From positions 1-20,842 of the forward strand of contig JADINB010000009.1 in assembly GCA_017694275.1 (NCBI GenBank): a DNA stretch of 20,842 nt, written 5' to 3'. Of the stretch, positions 1-5,652 are shown in pieces (position 1 is the first letter of the stretch; each line of letters begins with the position of its first letter). The notes beneath the pieces are model-generated. The model saw only the letters and a list, made by a program, of their open reading frames with translations, was not told where the DNA came from and did no database searches. Origin of the DNA: Candidatus Egerieousia excrementavium (GTDB lineage Bacteria; Bacteroidota; Bacteroidia; Bacteroidales; UBA932). The position numbers and the translations under genes were made by a program.

Positions 1-64
1 TCTTTGCATTTATACTGCTGTTTCCTGCCTCTCAGGCCGTTCCTGACCACATTGGACGACCCAC

Positions 65-101
65 AAAAAAACCGACTTTACATTCTTGGGTGTAAAATCG
101 G
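65..101 (-). terminator. Rho-independent terminator of tRNA-Asp
   Basis: Read on the minus strand, an 11-bp stem (arms at 101-91 and 82-72, one G-U wobble in the RNA) with an 8-base loop is followed directly by seven T's (plus-strand A's at 65-71). It lies 40 bases past the tRNA 3' end and in the right orientation to end the tRNA transcript. Confidence 0.88.
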
Positions 102-115
102 GTGTTTATTTTGCA

Positions 116-136
116 AAACATTGATTTTCAATGTTT
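116..136 (-). repeat. Perfect 9-bp hairpin in the tRNA 3' trailer
   Basis: Arms at 116-124 and 128-136 are perfect reverse complements around a TTT loop. The hairpin starts four bases past the mature tRNA 3' end and precedes the terminator, so the primary transcript would carry two consecutive hairpins. It lacks a T-tract, so it is not a terminator itself. A role in 3' processing is inference. Confidence 0.6.
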
Positions 137-140
137 ATTG

Positions 141-215
141 CGGTGCGGACGGGACTCGAACCCGCGACCCCATGCGTGACAGGCATGTATTCTAACCAGG
201 CTGAACTACCGCACC
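141..215 (-). tRNA. tRNA-Asp (anticodon GTC)
   Basis: The minus strand folds as a complete tRNA. The acceptor stem GGTGCGG (215-209) pairs with CCGCACC (148-142), with discriminator G at 141. The anticodon stem CATGC/GCATG encloses the loop CTGTCAC with anticodon GTC (plus-strand 178-180). The T-arm contains GGGTTCGAGTCCC. The 3' CCA is not encoded, so it must be added after transcription. It decodes GAC and GAU aspartate codons. It has its own promoter (242-235) and terminator (101-65), and is divergent from the kinase gene. Confidence 0.97.
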
Positions 216-234
216 AGGTTCCCTTTCGGGATTG

Positions 235-265
235 CAAAGATAGATATCTTTTTTTAAATACCAAA
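235..265 (-). promoter_or_regulatory. Promoter of tRNA-Asp (TTTG-N19-TATCTTTG)
   Basis: On the minus strand TTTG lies at 265-262 and TATCTTTG at 242-235, separated by 19 bases. This is an exact match to the Bacteroidota -33/-7 consensus (TTTG, 19-21 bases, TAnnTTTG). The -7 box ends 19 bases before the tRNA 5' end. Confidence 0.75.
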
Positions 266-274
266 TTTTTATTT

Positions 275-282
275 TATGTTTG
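275..282 (+). promoter_or_regulatory. Promoter -7 box of the LPS kinase-like gene
   Basis: TATGTTTG, followed by CA, matches TAnnTTTG. It lies 55 bases before the chosen ATG at 338. No clean TTTG -33 box is visible; the equivalent position holds only T's. It sits about 30 bases from the divergent tRNA promoter, so the two overlap in footprint. Confidence 0.5.
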
Positions 283-337
283 CAGGGATTTTGACAGCCA
301 ATATAGACGGGTGAAAAATCAAGACAGGACCAATAGA

Positions 338-1102
338 ATGATAATCAGCAAAATGGGTAAACTAAAAGTTGATATTGACCCCAAGTACAGCAGATATGCT
401 TCCGAGATTTCTGCCATCCCGTCTAAATATGACAGTCTGAGGGTGAGCAAAACTTTCTGTAACAACAGGAACTGCGTGTCGCTTATAAAAGTGGAGAATT
501 TCGACTGGGTCCTGAAGCGGTACATGCGCCCGATATTCATAAATTCTCTAATTTATACTTTCATAAGGCCGAATAAGGCGATACGTGCATACAGATATGC
601 AAAAAGACTTCTTGAAATGGGTATAGACACTCCCTACCCCGTAGCATATATGGCTACATACAGGTTCGGTCTTTTTGACATAGGCTATTTTATCTCTGAA
701 TACAGCAGTTACAGGCAACTGTATGAGACGGATTCACTTTCCGAGACCGACAGGAAAAAGCTATACAGGGCGTTTGCAGAATTTACCGCGGATCTTCACA
801 GAAAGAGAATATGCCATCCCGATTACAATCCTGGAAACATACTTTGGGGTAGAACAGGAGATGGAGAGTTCAAATTCATGCTTGTAGATATAAACAGGCT
901 GAGTTTTGGAAAACGTTCTGTCAGGCCGTATATTAAAAGTCTGGCGGAAGAGCATCTTCCGGCCAATCTGTTGGAAGATTATTGCGCCATTATGGGATAT
1001 GACTTGAAGATGGCAGAGTCTGTGATAATGCAGAAGAGGCGTCACAATGCCCGGAAAATGCGTCTCAAGGAGTTGCTGGGGTTGAAGCGGAAACAGGAGT
1101 AA
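338..1102 (+). CDS. LPS/Kdo kinase-like protein (WaaP/InaA superfamily)
   Basis: A 254-residue protein with the minimal elements of a protein-kinase-like fold, as in lipopolysaccharide core kinases. A possible ATP-binding Lys60 lies in VLKRY. The catalytic loop is HPDYNPGN (His160, Asp162, Asn167), and the metal-binding Asp184 lies in VDINR, replacing the DFG of classical kinases. Families of this kind phosphorylate Kdo or heptose of LPS on the cytoplasmic side of the inner membrane; the exact sugar cannot be read here. The open frame extends upstream through the tRNA to 131, so I chose the ATG at 338, downstream of the -7 box; ATG 353 is an alternative. The basic C-terminal tail (after about residue 230) would suit membrane association. 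It stands alone, converging on rsmD. Confidence 0.8.
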   Translation: MIISKMGKLKVDIDPKYSRYASEISAIPSKYDSLRVSKTFCNNRNCVSLIKVENFDWVLKRYMRPIFINSLIYTFIRPNKAIRAYRYAKRLLEMGIDTPYPVAYMATYRFGLFDIGYFISEYSSYRQLYETDSLSETDRKKLYRAFAEFTADLHRKRICHPDYNPGNILWGRTGDGEFKFMLVDINRLSFGKRSVRPYIKSLAEEHLPANLLEDYCAIMGYDLKMAESVIMQKRRHNARKMRLKELLGLKRKQE

Positions 1103-1201
1103 AGAAAGAGAAGTGTACGTTTCCGTACCTTTTTTCTTTTACGAAATGGGGATTGCCCGTGAAATCGAAAGTTCCGGGATGCTCCAGAATAAGATAGCCG
1201 T
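1065..1201 (-). other. rsmD: Displaced C-terminal coding segment of rsmD (shifted frame)
   Basis: One frame away from the open rsmD frame, the minus strand reads ILEHPGTFDF, then HFVKEKRYGNVHFSFF. This is the expected RsmD C-terminal strand-helix-strand ending. Joining it after Lys141 by adding one A to the A6 tract (plus-strand T's 1201-1206) gives a 186-residue protein ending at TGA 1067-1065. The restored gene would overlap the convergent kinase gene by 38 bases. Confidence 0.85.
1115..1140 (+). terminator. Weak terminator after the LPS kinase gene
   Basis: A 5-bp stem GTACG/CGTAC (1115-1119, 1124-1128) with loop TTTC is followed after one C by six T's and a second T run to 1140. The stem is short, so efficiency is doubtful. 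The same bases encode the displaced RsmD C-terminus on the other strand. Confidence 0.45.
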
Positions 1202-1624
1202 TTTTTCTACAAGCCCGTTTCCTAATATCCTTTCAGGAATCGTATCAAGCCCCTGAATACTGTATGGCGGATCTGCAAAGATTATATCGAATTTTTTTCT
1301 GCAAATATCAATGAAGTCAAAAGCATTGTATCTTGTAACCTGCATTCCTTCAATCCTGAATTCAGAAACACATTTTTTTATGAATCTGGAATGTACCGGA
1401 TTCATTTCTATGCTTATTATGTCTGTACATCCACGTGAGGCGAATTCATAACTTATGCTTCCTGTCCCTGAAAATAAGTCCAGTACTGAAATTTCCCCAA
1501 AATCGAACTCGTTGGACAGCATATTGAAAAGGCCCTCCTTGGCAAAATCTGTAGTCGGCCTTGCCATATAGTTCGCCGGCGGGGTTATTTTCTTGCCACG
1601 CAGATTTCCACCTATTATTCTCAT
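1139..1624 (-). CDS. rsmD: 16S rRNA (guanine966-N2)-methyltransferase RsmD, C-terminus frameshifted
   Basis: RsmD methylates N2 of G966 in 16S rRNA with S-adenosylmethionine. The open frame starts MRIIGGNLRGKKI (family N-terminus), then RPTTDFAKEGLFN (22-34), the SAM-binding motif LDLFSGTGSI (48-57) and the catalytic motif DPPY (118-121). After Lys141 the frame runs into 20 unrelated residues and stops at 1139. The conserved ending lies one frame away, so the open frame (161 residues) lacks the last part of the Rossmann-like domain. The cause is one missing base in a six-A run at 1206-1201: a real mutation, a mixed homopolymer, or a sequencing error. Its ATG overlaps the DUF3822 stop by four bases (ATGA), so the two are translationally coupled. 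Confidence 0.9.
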   Translation of the reverse strand: MRIIGGNLRGKKITPPANYMARPTTDFAKEGLFNMLSNEFDFGEISVLDLFSGTGSISYEFASRGCTDIISIEMNPVHSRFIKKCVSEFRIEGMQVTRYNAFDFIDICRKKFDIIFADPPYSIQGLDTIPERILGNGLVEKTAILFWSIPELSISRAIPIS

Positions 1625-2100
1625 TGCGCTACAATAACTTTTTGGAAGTAACGCTCCAGCAGCTCTGTCTCATCCTTTCCTAACTGTTCGTGCGAGCAGA
1701 GGACCGTAATAGGCGGATTGAACATTACCTGTCTTGCCGCCATACTTATATAATAAAGTATGTCATTCTTTTCATTTGCAGGATAGCAGTTAAGCAGAAG
1801 GAGTCTGTCTTTTCCCTCTATTGCGGCAATGTAAAGCAGATTGCTTTCCCTGCTTAGATGCATGATGATTTTGTTGTGGTCTTCAATGTCTGGAATTTGT
1901 GACAGCATTTTGCAGACCGACGGCTTCATTTCACTTCCCTTTGGCTTGAGATATGAAAGGATTGCATTGAATTGAGGCAGTTCCAGGCATGCTTCCTCTT
2001 CGGTTTCATCCGGCGGAAAAAGTTCTTTCAGATGCCCGGGAGCGTAGAAATCCACCGGTTCCAATAAAAATTTTCTGGTATCTAGACAATTCTCCATCAT
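1621..2100 (-). CDS. DUF3822 family protein, short form
   Basis: About 159 residues starting MMENCLDTRK; either of two adjacent ATGs (2100, 2097) is possible. I recognise a DUF3822-like pattern in DFYAPGHLKELFPPDETEEE, the strand-rich middle LLYIAAIEGKDRLLLLNCYP, and the ending VLCSHEQLGKDETELLERYF. From memory, DUF3822 proteins are usually about 250 residues and this one seems to lack the N-terminal third. Longer in-frame readings (to 2163) run through the promoter and a terminator stem, so they are not real. Its function is not established; in Bacteroidota the family is often beside rsmD, as here. It is first in a two-gene operon. Confidence 0.72.
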   Translation of the reverse strand: MMENCLDTRKFLLEPVDFYAPGHLKELFPPDETEEEACLELPQFNAILSYLKPKGSEMKPSVCKMLSQIPDIEDHNKIIMHLSRESNLLYIAAIEGKDRLLLLNCYPANEKNDILYYISMAARQVMFNPPITVLCSHEQLGKDETELLERYFQKVIVAQ

Positions 2101-2118
2101 AATTGCGTCACCTTTGCG

Positions 2119-2150
2119 CAAAGGTAGGAAAAAGCCTGAAGCAGTGCAAA
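2119..2150 (-). promoter_or_regulatory. Promoter of DUF3822-rsmD, -33 box inside a terminator T-tract
   Basis: On the minus strand TTTG at 2150-2147, 20 bases, then TACCTTTG at 2126-2119 match the Bacteroidota promoter. The -7 box ends 18 bases before the ATG at 2100. The TTTG is the tail of the T9 tract of the upstream terminator. Confidence 0.7.
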
Positions 2151-2181
2151 AAAAAAGGAGCAACCGATACGGCTGCTCCTT
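2148..2181 (-). terminator. Strong rho-independent terminator of the gene at 2199-2810
   Basis: On the minus strand AAGGAGCA (2181-2174) pairs with TGCTCCTT (2162-2155). An inner CCG/CGG stem closes a three-base loop, and the A's of 2156-2148 give a nine-T tail. It begins 18 bases past the stop codon of the membrane-anchored gene. Confidence 0.92.
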
Positions 2182-2198
2182 CTGTCTGCCAAAGGCAA

Positions 2199-2810
2199 CT
2201 ACTCCCAGTTACCTGCATTATTGTTAGGTGCGTCAATACTTCCGACTTTAAGTCCGGGGTAACGGCCTGTGTCAACCCTTTCATGGTAGAGATTTACCAA
2301 AAGCTGGTGATCCAGACCTGCAAGCAGGTTCTCATAAGAAACGGTAGCTTCGAAAAGAGGAACGTTTACGCCTGAAACCTGTTTGATGACAGCCTTCATT
2401 TCAACGGGAACCTTTACCTCTTCCGTAATGGGAATAACCTTCAGGTTAGATGCAACGAAATTGCTTCTCTTGAGAAGAGTGTCCTTTACATTGATTTTGA
2501 CGCTATCTCTTCTTACGCGGTTCTGGGCTACTGCAAGAGAGTCATCCATTGAACCGATCTGCCTTACGATTGTAATCTGACCGTTGTTGTAGAAGTCGAT
2601 AAGAGAGTCAATGCTTGCGGTGAAGCGGCCGTGTTCTGTCTTGAAAACCTCTTGCAAGGTCCTGATGTCTTCAAGACACTGGATGGCTACAGCTTCTCTC
2701 GCTTTTCTGTTTTTCTCAAACGCTACAGGTTCCTGAACGCTGTTATACACAAGATACCCCAATACGATAACCAAAATAGGAAGTATCAAATACGCAAAAA
2801 CTTTTTTCAT
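2199..2810 (-). CDS. Membrane-anchored protein of unknown function (pseudopilin-like N-terminus)
   Basis: A 203-residue protein beginning MKKVFAYLILPILVIVLGYL: a short basic start and one hydrophobic segment (about 5-22), then a long amphipathic helix (30-60, KNRKAREAVAIQCLEDIRTLQEVF) and TEHGRFTASIDSLIDFY. This order (membrane helix running into a charged helix, then a 'Y/H-G-x-F/Y' element before a soluble domain) resembles type II secretion pseudopilins, but there is no prepilin peptidase site in the usual form, so the likeness is only structural. The soluble part (60-203) should face the periplasm. I do not recognise a specific family beyond a Bacteroidales conserved hypothetical. It has its own promoter (2859-2852) and strong terminator, so it is monocistronic. 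Confidence 0.8.
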   Translation of the reverse strand: MKKVFAYLILPILVIVLGYLVYNSVQEPVAFEKNRKAREAVAIQCLEDIRTLQEVFKTEHGRFTASIDSLIDFYNNGQITIVRQIGSMDDSLAVAQNRVRRDSVKINVKDTLLKRSNFVASNLKVIPITEEVKVPVEMKAVIKQVSGVNVPLFEATVSYENLLAGLDHQLLVNLYHERVDTGRYPGLKVGSIDAPNNNAGNWE

Positions 2811-2851
2811 TGATTTGATATGTTTATTTTTAGTATATTTTCAATCGTCGA

Positions 2852-2883
2852 CAAAGTTAAAAAAATTATTTTTCCCTTGCAAT
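2852..2883 (-). promoter_or_regulatory. Promoter of the membrane-anchored gene
   Basis: TAACTTTG at 2859-2852 (minus) with ATTG at 2883-2880, 20 bases apart, gives an exact -7 and three-of-four -33 match. The leader to ATG 2810 is about 35 bases. Confidence 0.6.
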
Positions 2884-2890
2884 ATATTTT

Positions 2891-2898
2891 TAATTTTG
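2891..2898 (+). promoter_or_regulatory. Promoter -7 box of nrnA
   Basis: TAATTTTGCA matches TAnnTTTG with the CA extension seen at several promoters here. It lies 13 bases before ATG 2912 and 25 before ATG 2924. No clear -33 TTTG is present. The divergent promoter for 2199-2810 lies 32 bases away, so both share one control region. Confidence 0.6.
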
Positions 2899-2911
2899 CA
2901 CGTGATTAATC

Positions 2912-3940
2912 ATGGAACACGCAATGATTGAGAGAGAAAAAATAGATAAGTTTTATTCCTGCATTTCAGGTGCAAAGAAGGTTGTCTTGTTCGGGCATGT
3001 GAATCCCGACGGAGATTCGGTAGGGTCGCTTTCAGGGATGTATGATTTCCTTGCAAACAACGGCATAGAGGCGGAACGGATAGTGCCAAGTGCGTACCCA
3101 GGCTTCCTTGCCTTTCTTGATCCCGAGAAAAGGATAACAGTTTATAACAACGACAAGGAGAAAGCTTTGTGTGCCGTCAAGGAGGCAGACCTCATGATAT
3201 GCTTGGATTTCAATTCGTTTTCGCGAATAGATGAAATAGGTGAGGTGGCAAGCCGCTCCGGTGCGGTCAAGATTCTCATAGACCACCATCTTTTTCCCGA
3301 CAAGGCATTCGACCTTGCAATATCCGATACTGAAGTCTCATCAACATGCGAACTCGTATATATTGTAATAGAGGAACTTTTGAAGTTGTATCCGGCAGCG
3401 CCCCTGTCGCTTGCGGGAGAGACCGCTCTTTATACGGGTATAATGACAGATACAAACAATTTTGCAAATTCGGTAAGGCCCGACACTTTCAGAATAGCGT
3501 CGCTGCTGATGGAGCACGGAGTGGATAAAACTGCCGTACAGCAACTTGTATTCGGAGGTTTTTCTGAAGAGAGGATGCGGCTCATGGGGTATATGCTATA
3601 TGAAAACATGAAAGTGGTGCCGGAACTGAAGGCTTCGGTAATGGTGCTTGACAAGGCAACAAAAGAGAAGTTCGGTTTCAAGACCGGAGATTCTGAAGGA
3701 TTTGTCAATCTCGGACTTAATATAGCCGGTGTGGATGTGGCCGCACTCTTTACGGAAGACGACGGCTATTTGAGAGTCTCCCTCCGTTCCAAGGGAGACT
3801 TTTCGGTCAATTCGCTCGCAAAGGAATTTTTCAACGGAGGCGGGCACAGGAACGCATCAGGAGGAAGAGTTTATATGCCTGTGTCAGAGATTGCAGAATA
3901 TTATTTTGATGCCGTAAGAAAATATAGGCATACGATTTGA
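2912..3940 (+). CDS. nrnA: DHH/DHHA1 phosphoesterase, NrnA-type oligoribonuclease / pAp phosphatase
   Basis: 342 residues, the normal length for NrnA, which degrades 2-5 nt RNAs and dephosphorylates 3'-phosphoadenosine 5'-phosphate in the cytoplasm with Mn2+. All metal-site motifs are visible: HVNPDGDS (29-36), Asp99 in CLDFNSF, the DHH triplet at 124-126 (LIDHHLFPD), and TGIMTDTNNF in the 170s. The DHHA1 C-terminus carries the substrate-binding GGGHRNASGG (309-318). The start at 2912 leaves a very short leader after the -7 box; Met5 (2924) is a reasonable alternative. It leads a three-gene unit with two FKBP-like lipoproteins. The specific activity (nanoRNase, pAp or cyclic dinucleotide) is inferred from the family. 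Confidence 0.92.
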   Translation: MEHAMIEREKIDKFYSCISGAKKVVLFGHVNPDGDSVGSLSGMYDFLANNGIEAERIVPSAYPGFLAFLDPEKRITVYNNDKEKALCAVKEADLMICLDFNSFSRIDEIGEVASRSGAVKILIDHHLFPDKAFDLAISDTEVSSTCELVYIVIEELLKLYPAAPLSLAGETALYTGIMTDTNNFANSVRPDTFRIASLLMEHGVDKTAVQQLVFGGFSEERMRLMGYMLYENMKVVPELKASVMVLDKATKEKFGFKTGDSEGFVNLGLNIAGVDVAALFTEDDGYLRVSLRSKGDFSVNSLAKEFFNGGGHRNASGGRVYMPVSEIAEYYFDAVRKYRHTI

Positions 3941-3956
3941 ATGTAGTTCAGGCTGA

Positions 3957-4496
3957 ATGACAGGAAAAGGTTACATATATCTGCTGCTTGCCGCTTCCAT
4001 TTTAAATATGGCTGCAGGCTGTACAAAACAAGACAGGGAGAATACCATTATAAGCCAGGAGGAGCGTATCGACGATTATATCTCCTCCCTTGCAGATGTT
4101 GAAGTCGTGCATAACAACGGCTCCAACAGGGTGGTCGTCTCGCCGGGCTCTTCTACTGTGGCAGAGACGGGTGATTCTATCTATATGAGGTTTGCCGCAT
4201 ATATATTCTCGAACGGACCGGGCACTCTTTTTGCCACCAACGACACGTCGATTGTAGACAACAATGATTTCAGCGAGACGGAATCTCTCTATGGGGAGAT
4301 AAGGCTCGGCACGACAGATCTTGTGCCAGGGCTTGAATACGGGCTGGAAGGTGTCGCCGAAGGCGAGCACTGCTATATAATCTTTTCGGCAAAATATGGT
4401 TTCAACAATACGGTGGTAGGGATAGTTCCCAAACTCTCACCGCTCTTTTTTGACATATATGTAGACAGGATTGTCAAGAATGGAGGACAAAATTAA
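3957..4496 (+). CDS. FKBP-like lipoprotein (degenerate single domain)
   Basis: 179 residues. The N-terminus MTGKGYIYLLLAASILNMAAGC is a lipoprotein signal peptide with Cys22 as the lipidated residue, so it is membrane-anchored in the envelope. Residues 70-175 follow the FKBP-type prolyl isomerase plan: DSIYMRFAAYIF, LGTTDLVPGLEYGLEGVAEGEHCYIIFSAKYGF, IVPKLSPLFFDIYVDRI. The FD pair of active FKBPs is not evident, so catalysis is doubtful and a chaperone or binding role is possible. It starts 17 bases after the nrnA stop and is co-transcribed with it. GldI of gliding Flavobacteriia is a related lipoprotein, but nothing else here points to gliding. Confidence 0.82.
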   Translation: MTGKGYIYLLLAASILNMAAGCTKQDRENTIISQEERIDDYISSLADVEVVHNNGSNRVVVSPGSSTVAETGDSIYMRFAAYIFSNGPGTLFATNDTSIVDNNDFSETESLYGEIRLGTTDLVPGLEYGLEGVAEGEHCYIIFSAKYGFNNTVVGIVPKLSPLFFDIYVDRIVKNGGQN

Positions 4497-4497
4497 G

Positions 4498-4518
4498 TAT
4501 ATTTGCAGAATATGTTTG
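4498..4518 (+). promoter_or_regulatory. Possible internal promoter(s) of the tandem FKBP gene
   Basis: Two TAnnTTTG matches occur in tandem: TATATTTG at 4498-4505 (followed by CA) and TATGTTTG at 4511-4518. They fall between the stop of the upstream lipoprotein and ATG 4539. A TTG at 4471 is 24 bases away, longer than ideal. Read-through from nrnA is also likely. Confidence 0.4.
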
Positions 4519-4538
4519 GACAGACTAAAATCAGAAAC

Positions 4539-5561
4539 ATGAGATATTTTGTTATTGTGCTCTCTGCATTCATGCTTTTCGCATCATGTGCGAAGGATGA
4601 AGAGATCTCTACCAGAGAGATACAGCAGAAAATCCTGGAGGCATATATCCAGCAGAATTATCCTGAGGCAACGCAGACGATATCCGGGCTTGTCATAATA
4701 AGCCAGGAGGCCGGATACGGCAAAAATCCCAAGCAGTACGGTGCGGCTTATCTGAGGTACAGTTCCAAGGAACTGGACGGGACATACCTTACAACAACAT
4801 ACAAGGATCTGGCGGAACAGCTGGGAACCTATTCGGCTGACATATATTACGGACCGGAACTTATGACATTGGGTTACGGCTCTACCATTACAGGTCTTGC
4901 AGAGGCCTTGAAAATGATGAACAAAGGTTCGAAAATGACTGTCATAGTGCCGCCATGGCTTTCCAATTACGATTCAGATTACGACAGTTATTACGGGAGT
5001 TCGGTGGAGACGCAGACCCAGTCGTCGAGCGTAATATATGAGTTGGAACTAGGTGATGTGGTTGATAATATAACTGAATTCCAGATAGATTCGCTTGAAT
5101 CATACAGAGACATATACTATCCTGGATTGGATTCTACCGTTTACGGTTACTACTTCAAGAAACTCGAAGGTACCGTTACAGACACTGTAGAGGCGGAACA
5201 GGTTGTAAAAGTCTACTATGTGGGCAGGCTTCTCGACGGCTATATCTTTGATACCAATATTGAGGATACGGCAAAGAAGTACCGTATATACGATTCTGAA
5301 TCCACTTATGAACCTCTTGAGGTAACCATGAAATCCACATATACGGCCATGACAAGCACGGGAACCTCTGACAGTTCTACGGAAGGATATGTTGAAGGTT
5401 TTGCAAGGGCGGTAAAGAGCATGACATACGGCGACAGGGCTGTCACCTTTTTCCAGTCGAGTCTCGGATATGGAGAGCTTGGAACAATGTCAAGCGGGGT
5501 GGGAGTTCCGGATTATGCCATGTTGAGGTTCGACCTCTATGTCCTGCCGGAAGACGAGTAG
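4539..5561 (+). CDS. Tandem-FKBP peptidyl-prolyl isomerase lipoprotein
   Basis: 340 residues from ATG 4539, chosen because MRYFVIVLSAFMLFASC is a proper lipoprotein signal peptide; an upstream in-frame ATG at 4512 and TTG at 4503 would add hydrophilic residues before it. After the lipidated Cys17 comes AKDEE, matching the K(D/E)2 export signal for surface lipoproteins in Bacteroidota. Two FKBP-like domains follow. The first (about 68-180) keeps the G-x-x-x-A-L-x-x-M-x-x-G-x-K core but lacks FD. The second (about 205-340) has VYYVGRLLDGYIFDTN with the FD pair, a Ser/Thr-rich insertion, GFARAVKSMTYGDRA, LGYG and LRFDLYVLP. It likely isomerises proline bonds in envelope or surface proteins. It is last in the nrnA unit. 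Confidence 0.87.
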   Translation: MRYFVIVLSAFMLFASCAKDEEISTREIQQKILEAYIQQNYPEATQTISGLVIISQEAGYGKNPKQYGAAYLRYSSKELDGTYLTTTYKDLAEQLGTYSADIYYGPELMTLGYGSTITGLAEALKMMNKGSKMTVIVPPWLSNYDSDYDSYYGSSVETQTQSSSVIYELELGDVVDNITEFQIDSLESYRDIYYPGLDSTVYGYYFKKLEGTVTDTVEAEQVVKVYYVGRLLDGYIFDTNIEDTAKKYRIYDSESTYEPLEVTMKSTYTAMTSTGTSDSSTEGYVEGFARAVKSMTYGDRAVTFFQSSLGYGELGTMSSGVGVPDYAMLRFDLYVLPEDE

Positions 5562-5590
5562 GTATGGCGGCATAACATATTCCGCTCATG

Positions 5591-5629
5591 AAAAAAATGC
5601 GGATGATCGTTGGTCATCCGCATTTTTTT
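5591..5629. terminator. Strong bidirectional rho-independent terminator
   Basis: Perfect 16-bp inverted repeat: A7 plus TGCGGATGA at 5591-5606 and its complement ending in T7 at 5614-5629, with a 7-base loop. With A's on one side and T's on the other it terminates both the FKBP transcript (plus) and the CoA-transferase transcript (minus), whose stop codons flank it. Confidence 0.95.
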
Positions 5630-5652
5630 GTCTGTACAGGGTTTGCGCCCTT

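Noticed and set aside
1..10. Partial promoter box (nnTTTGCA) at 1-8, or a leftward ATG at 10-8
   Set aside because: Both are cut by the window edge and neither can be tied to a gene inside it.
101..120. Plus-strand terminator from the same stem at 72-101
   Set aside because: On the plus strand the stem has a mismatch and a poor T-tail, and no plus-strand gene needs it; the minus-strand reading fits the tRNA perfectly.
131..337. Upstream in-frame extension of the kinase gene, giving 323 residues
   Set aside because: It runs through the tRNA-Asp gene and both divergent promoters, so the open frame there is accidental.
1199..1210. Programmed -1 ribosomal frameshift site in rsmD
   Set aside because: The A run is read GAA AAA ACG, so it is not phased as a classical slippery heptamer, and six A's are short for transcriptional slippage.
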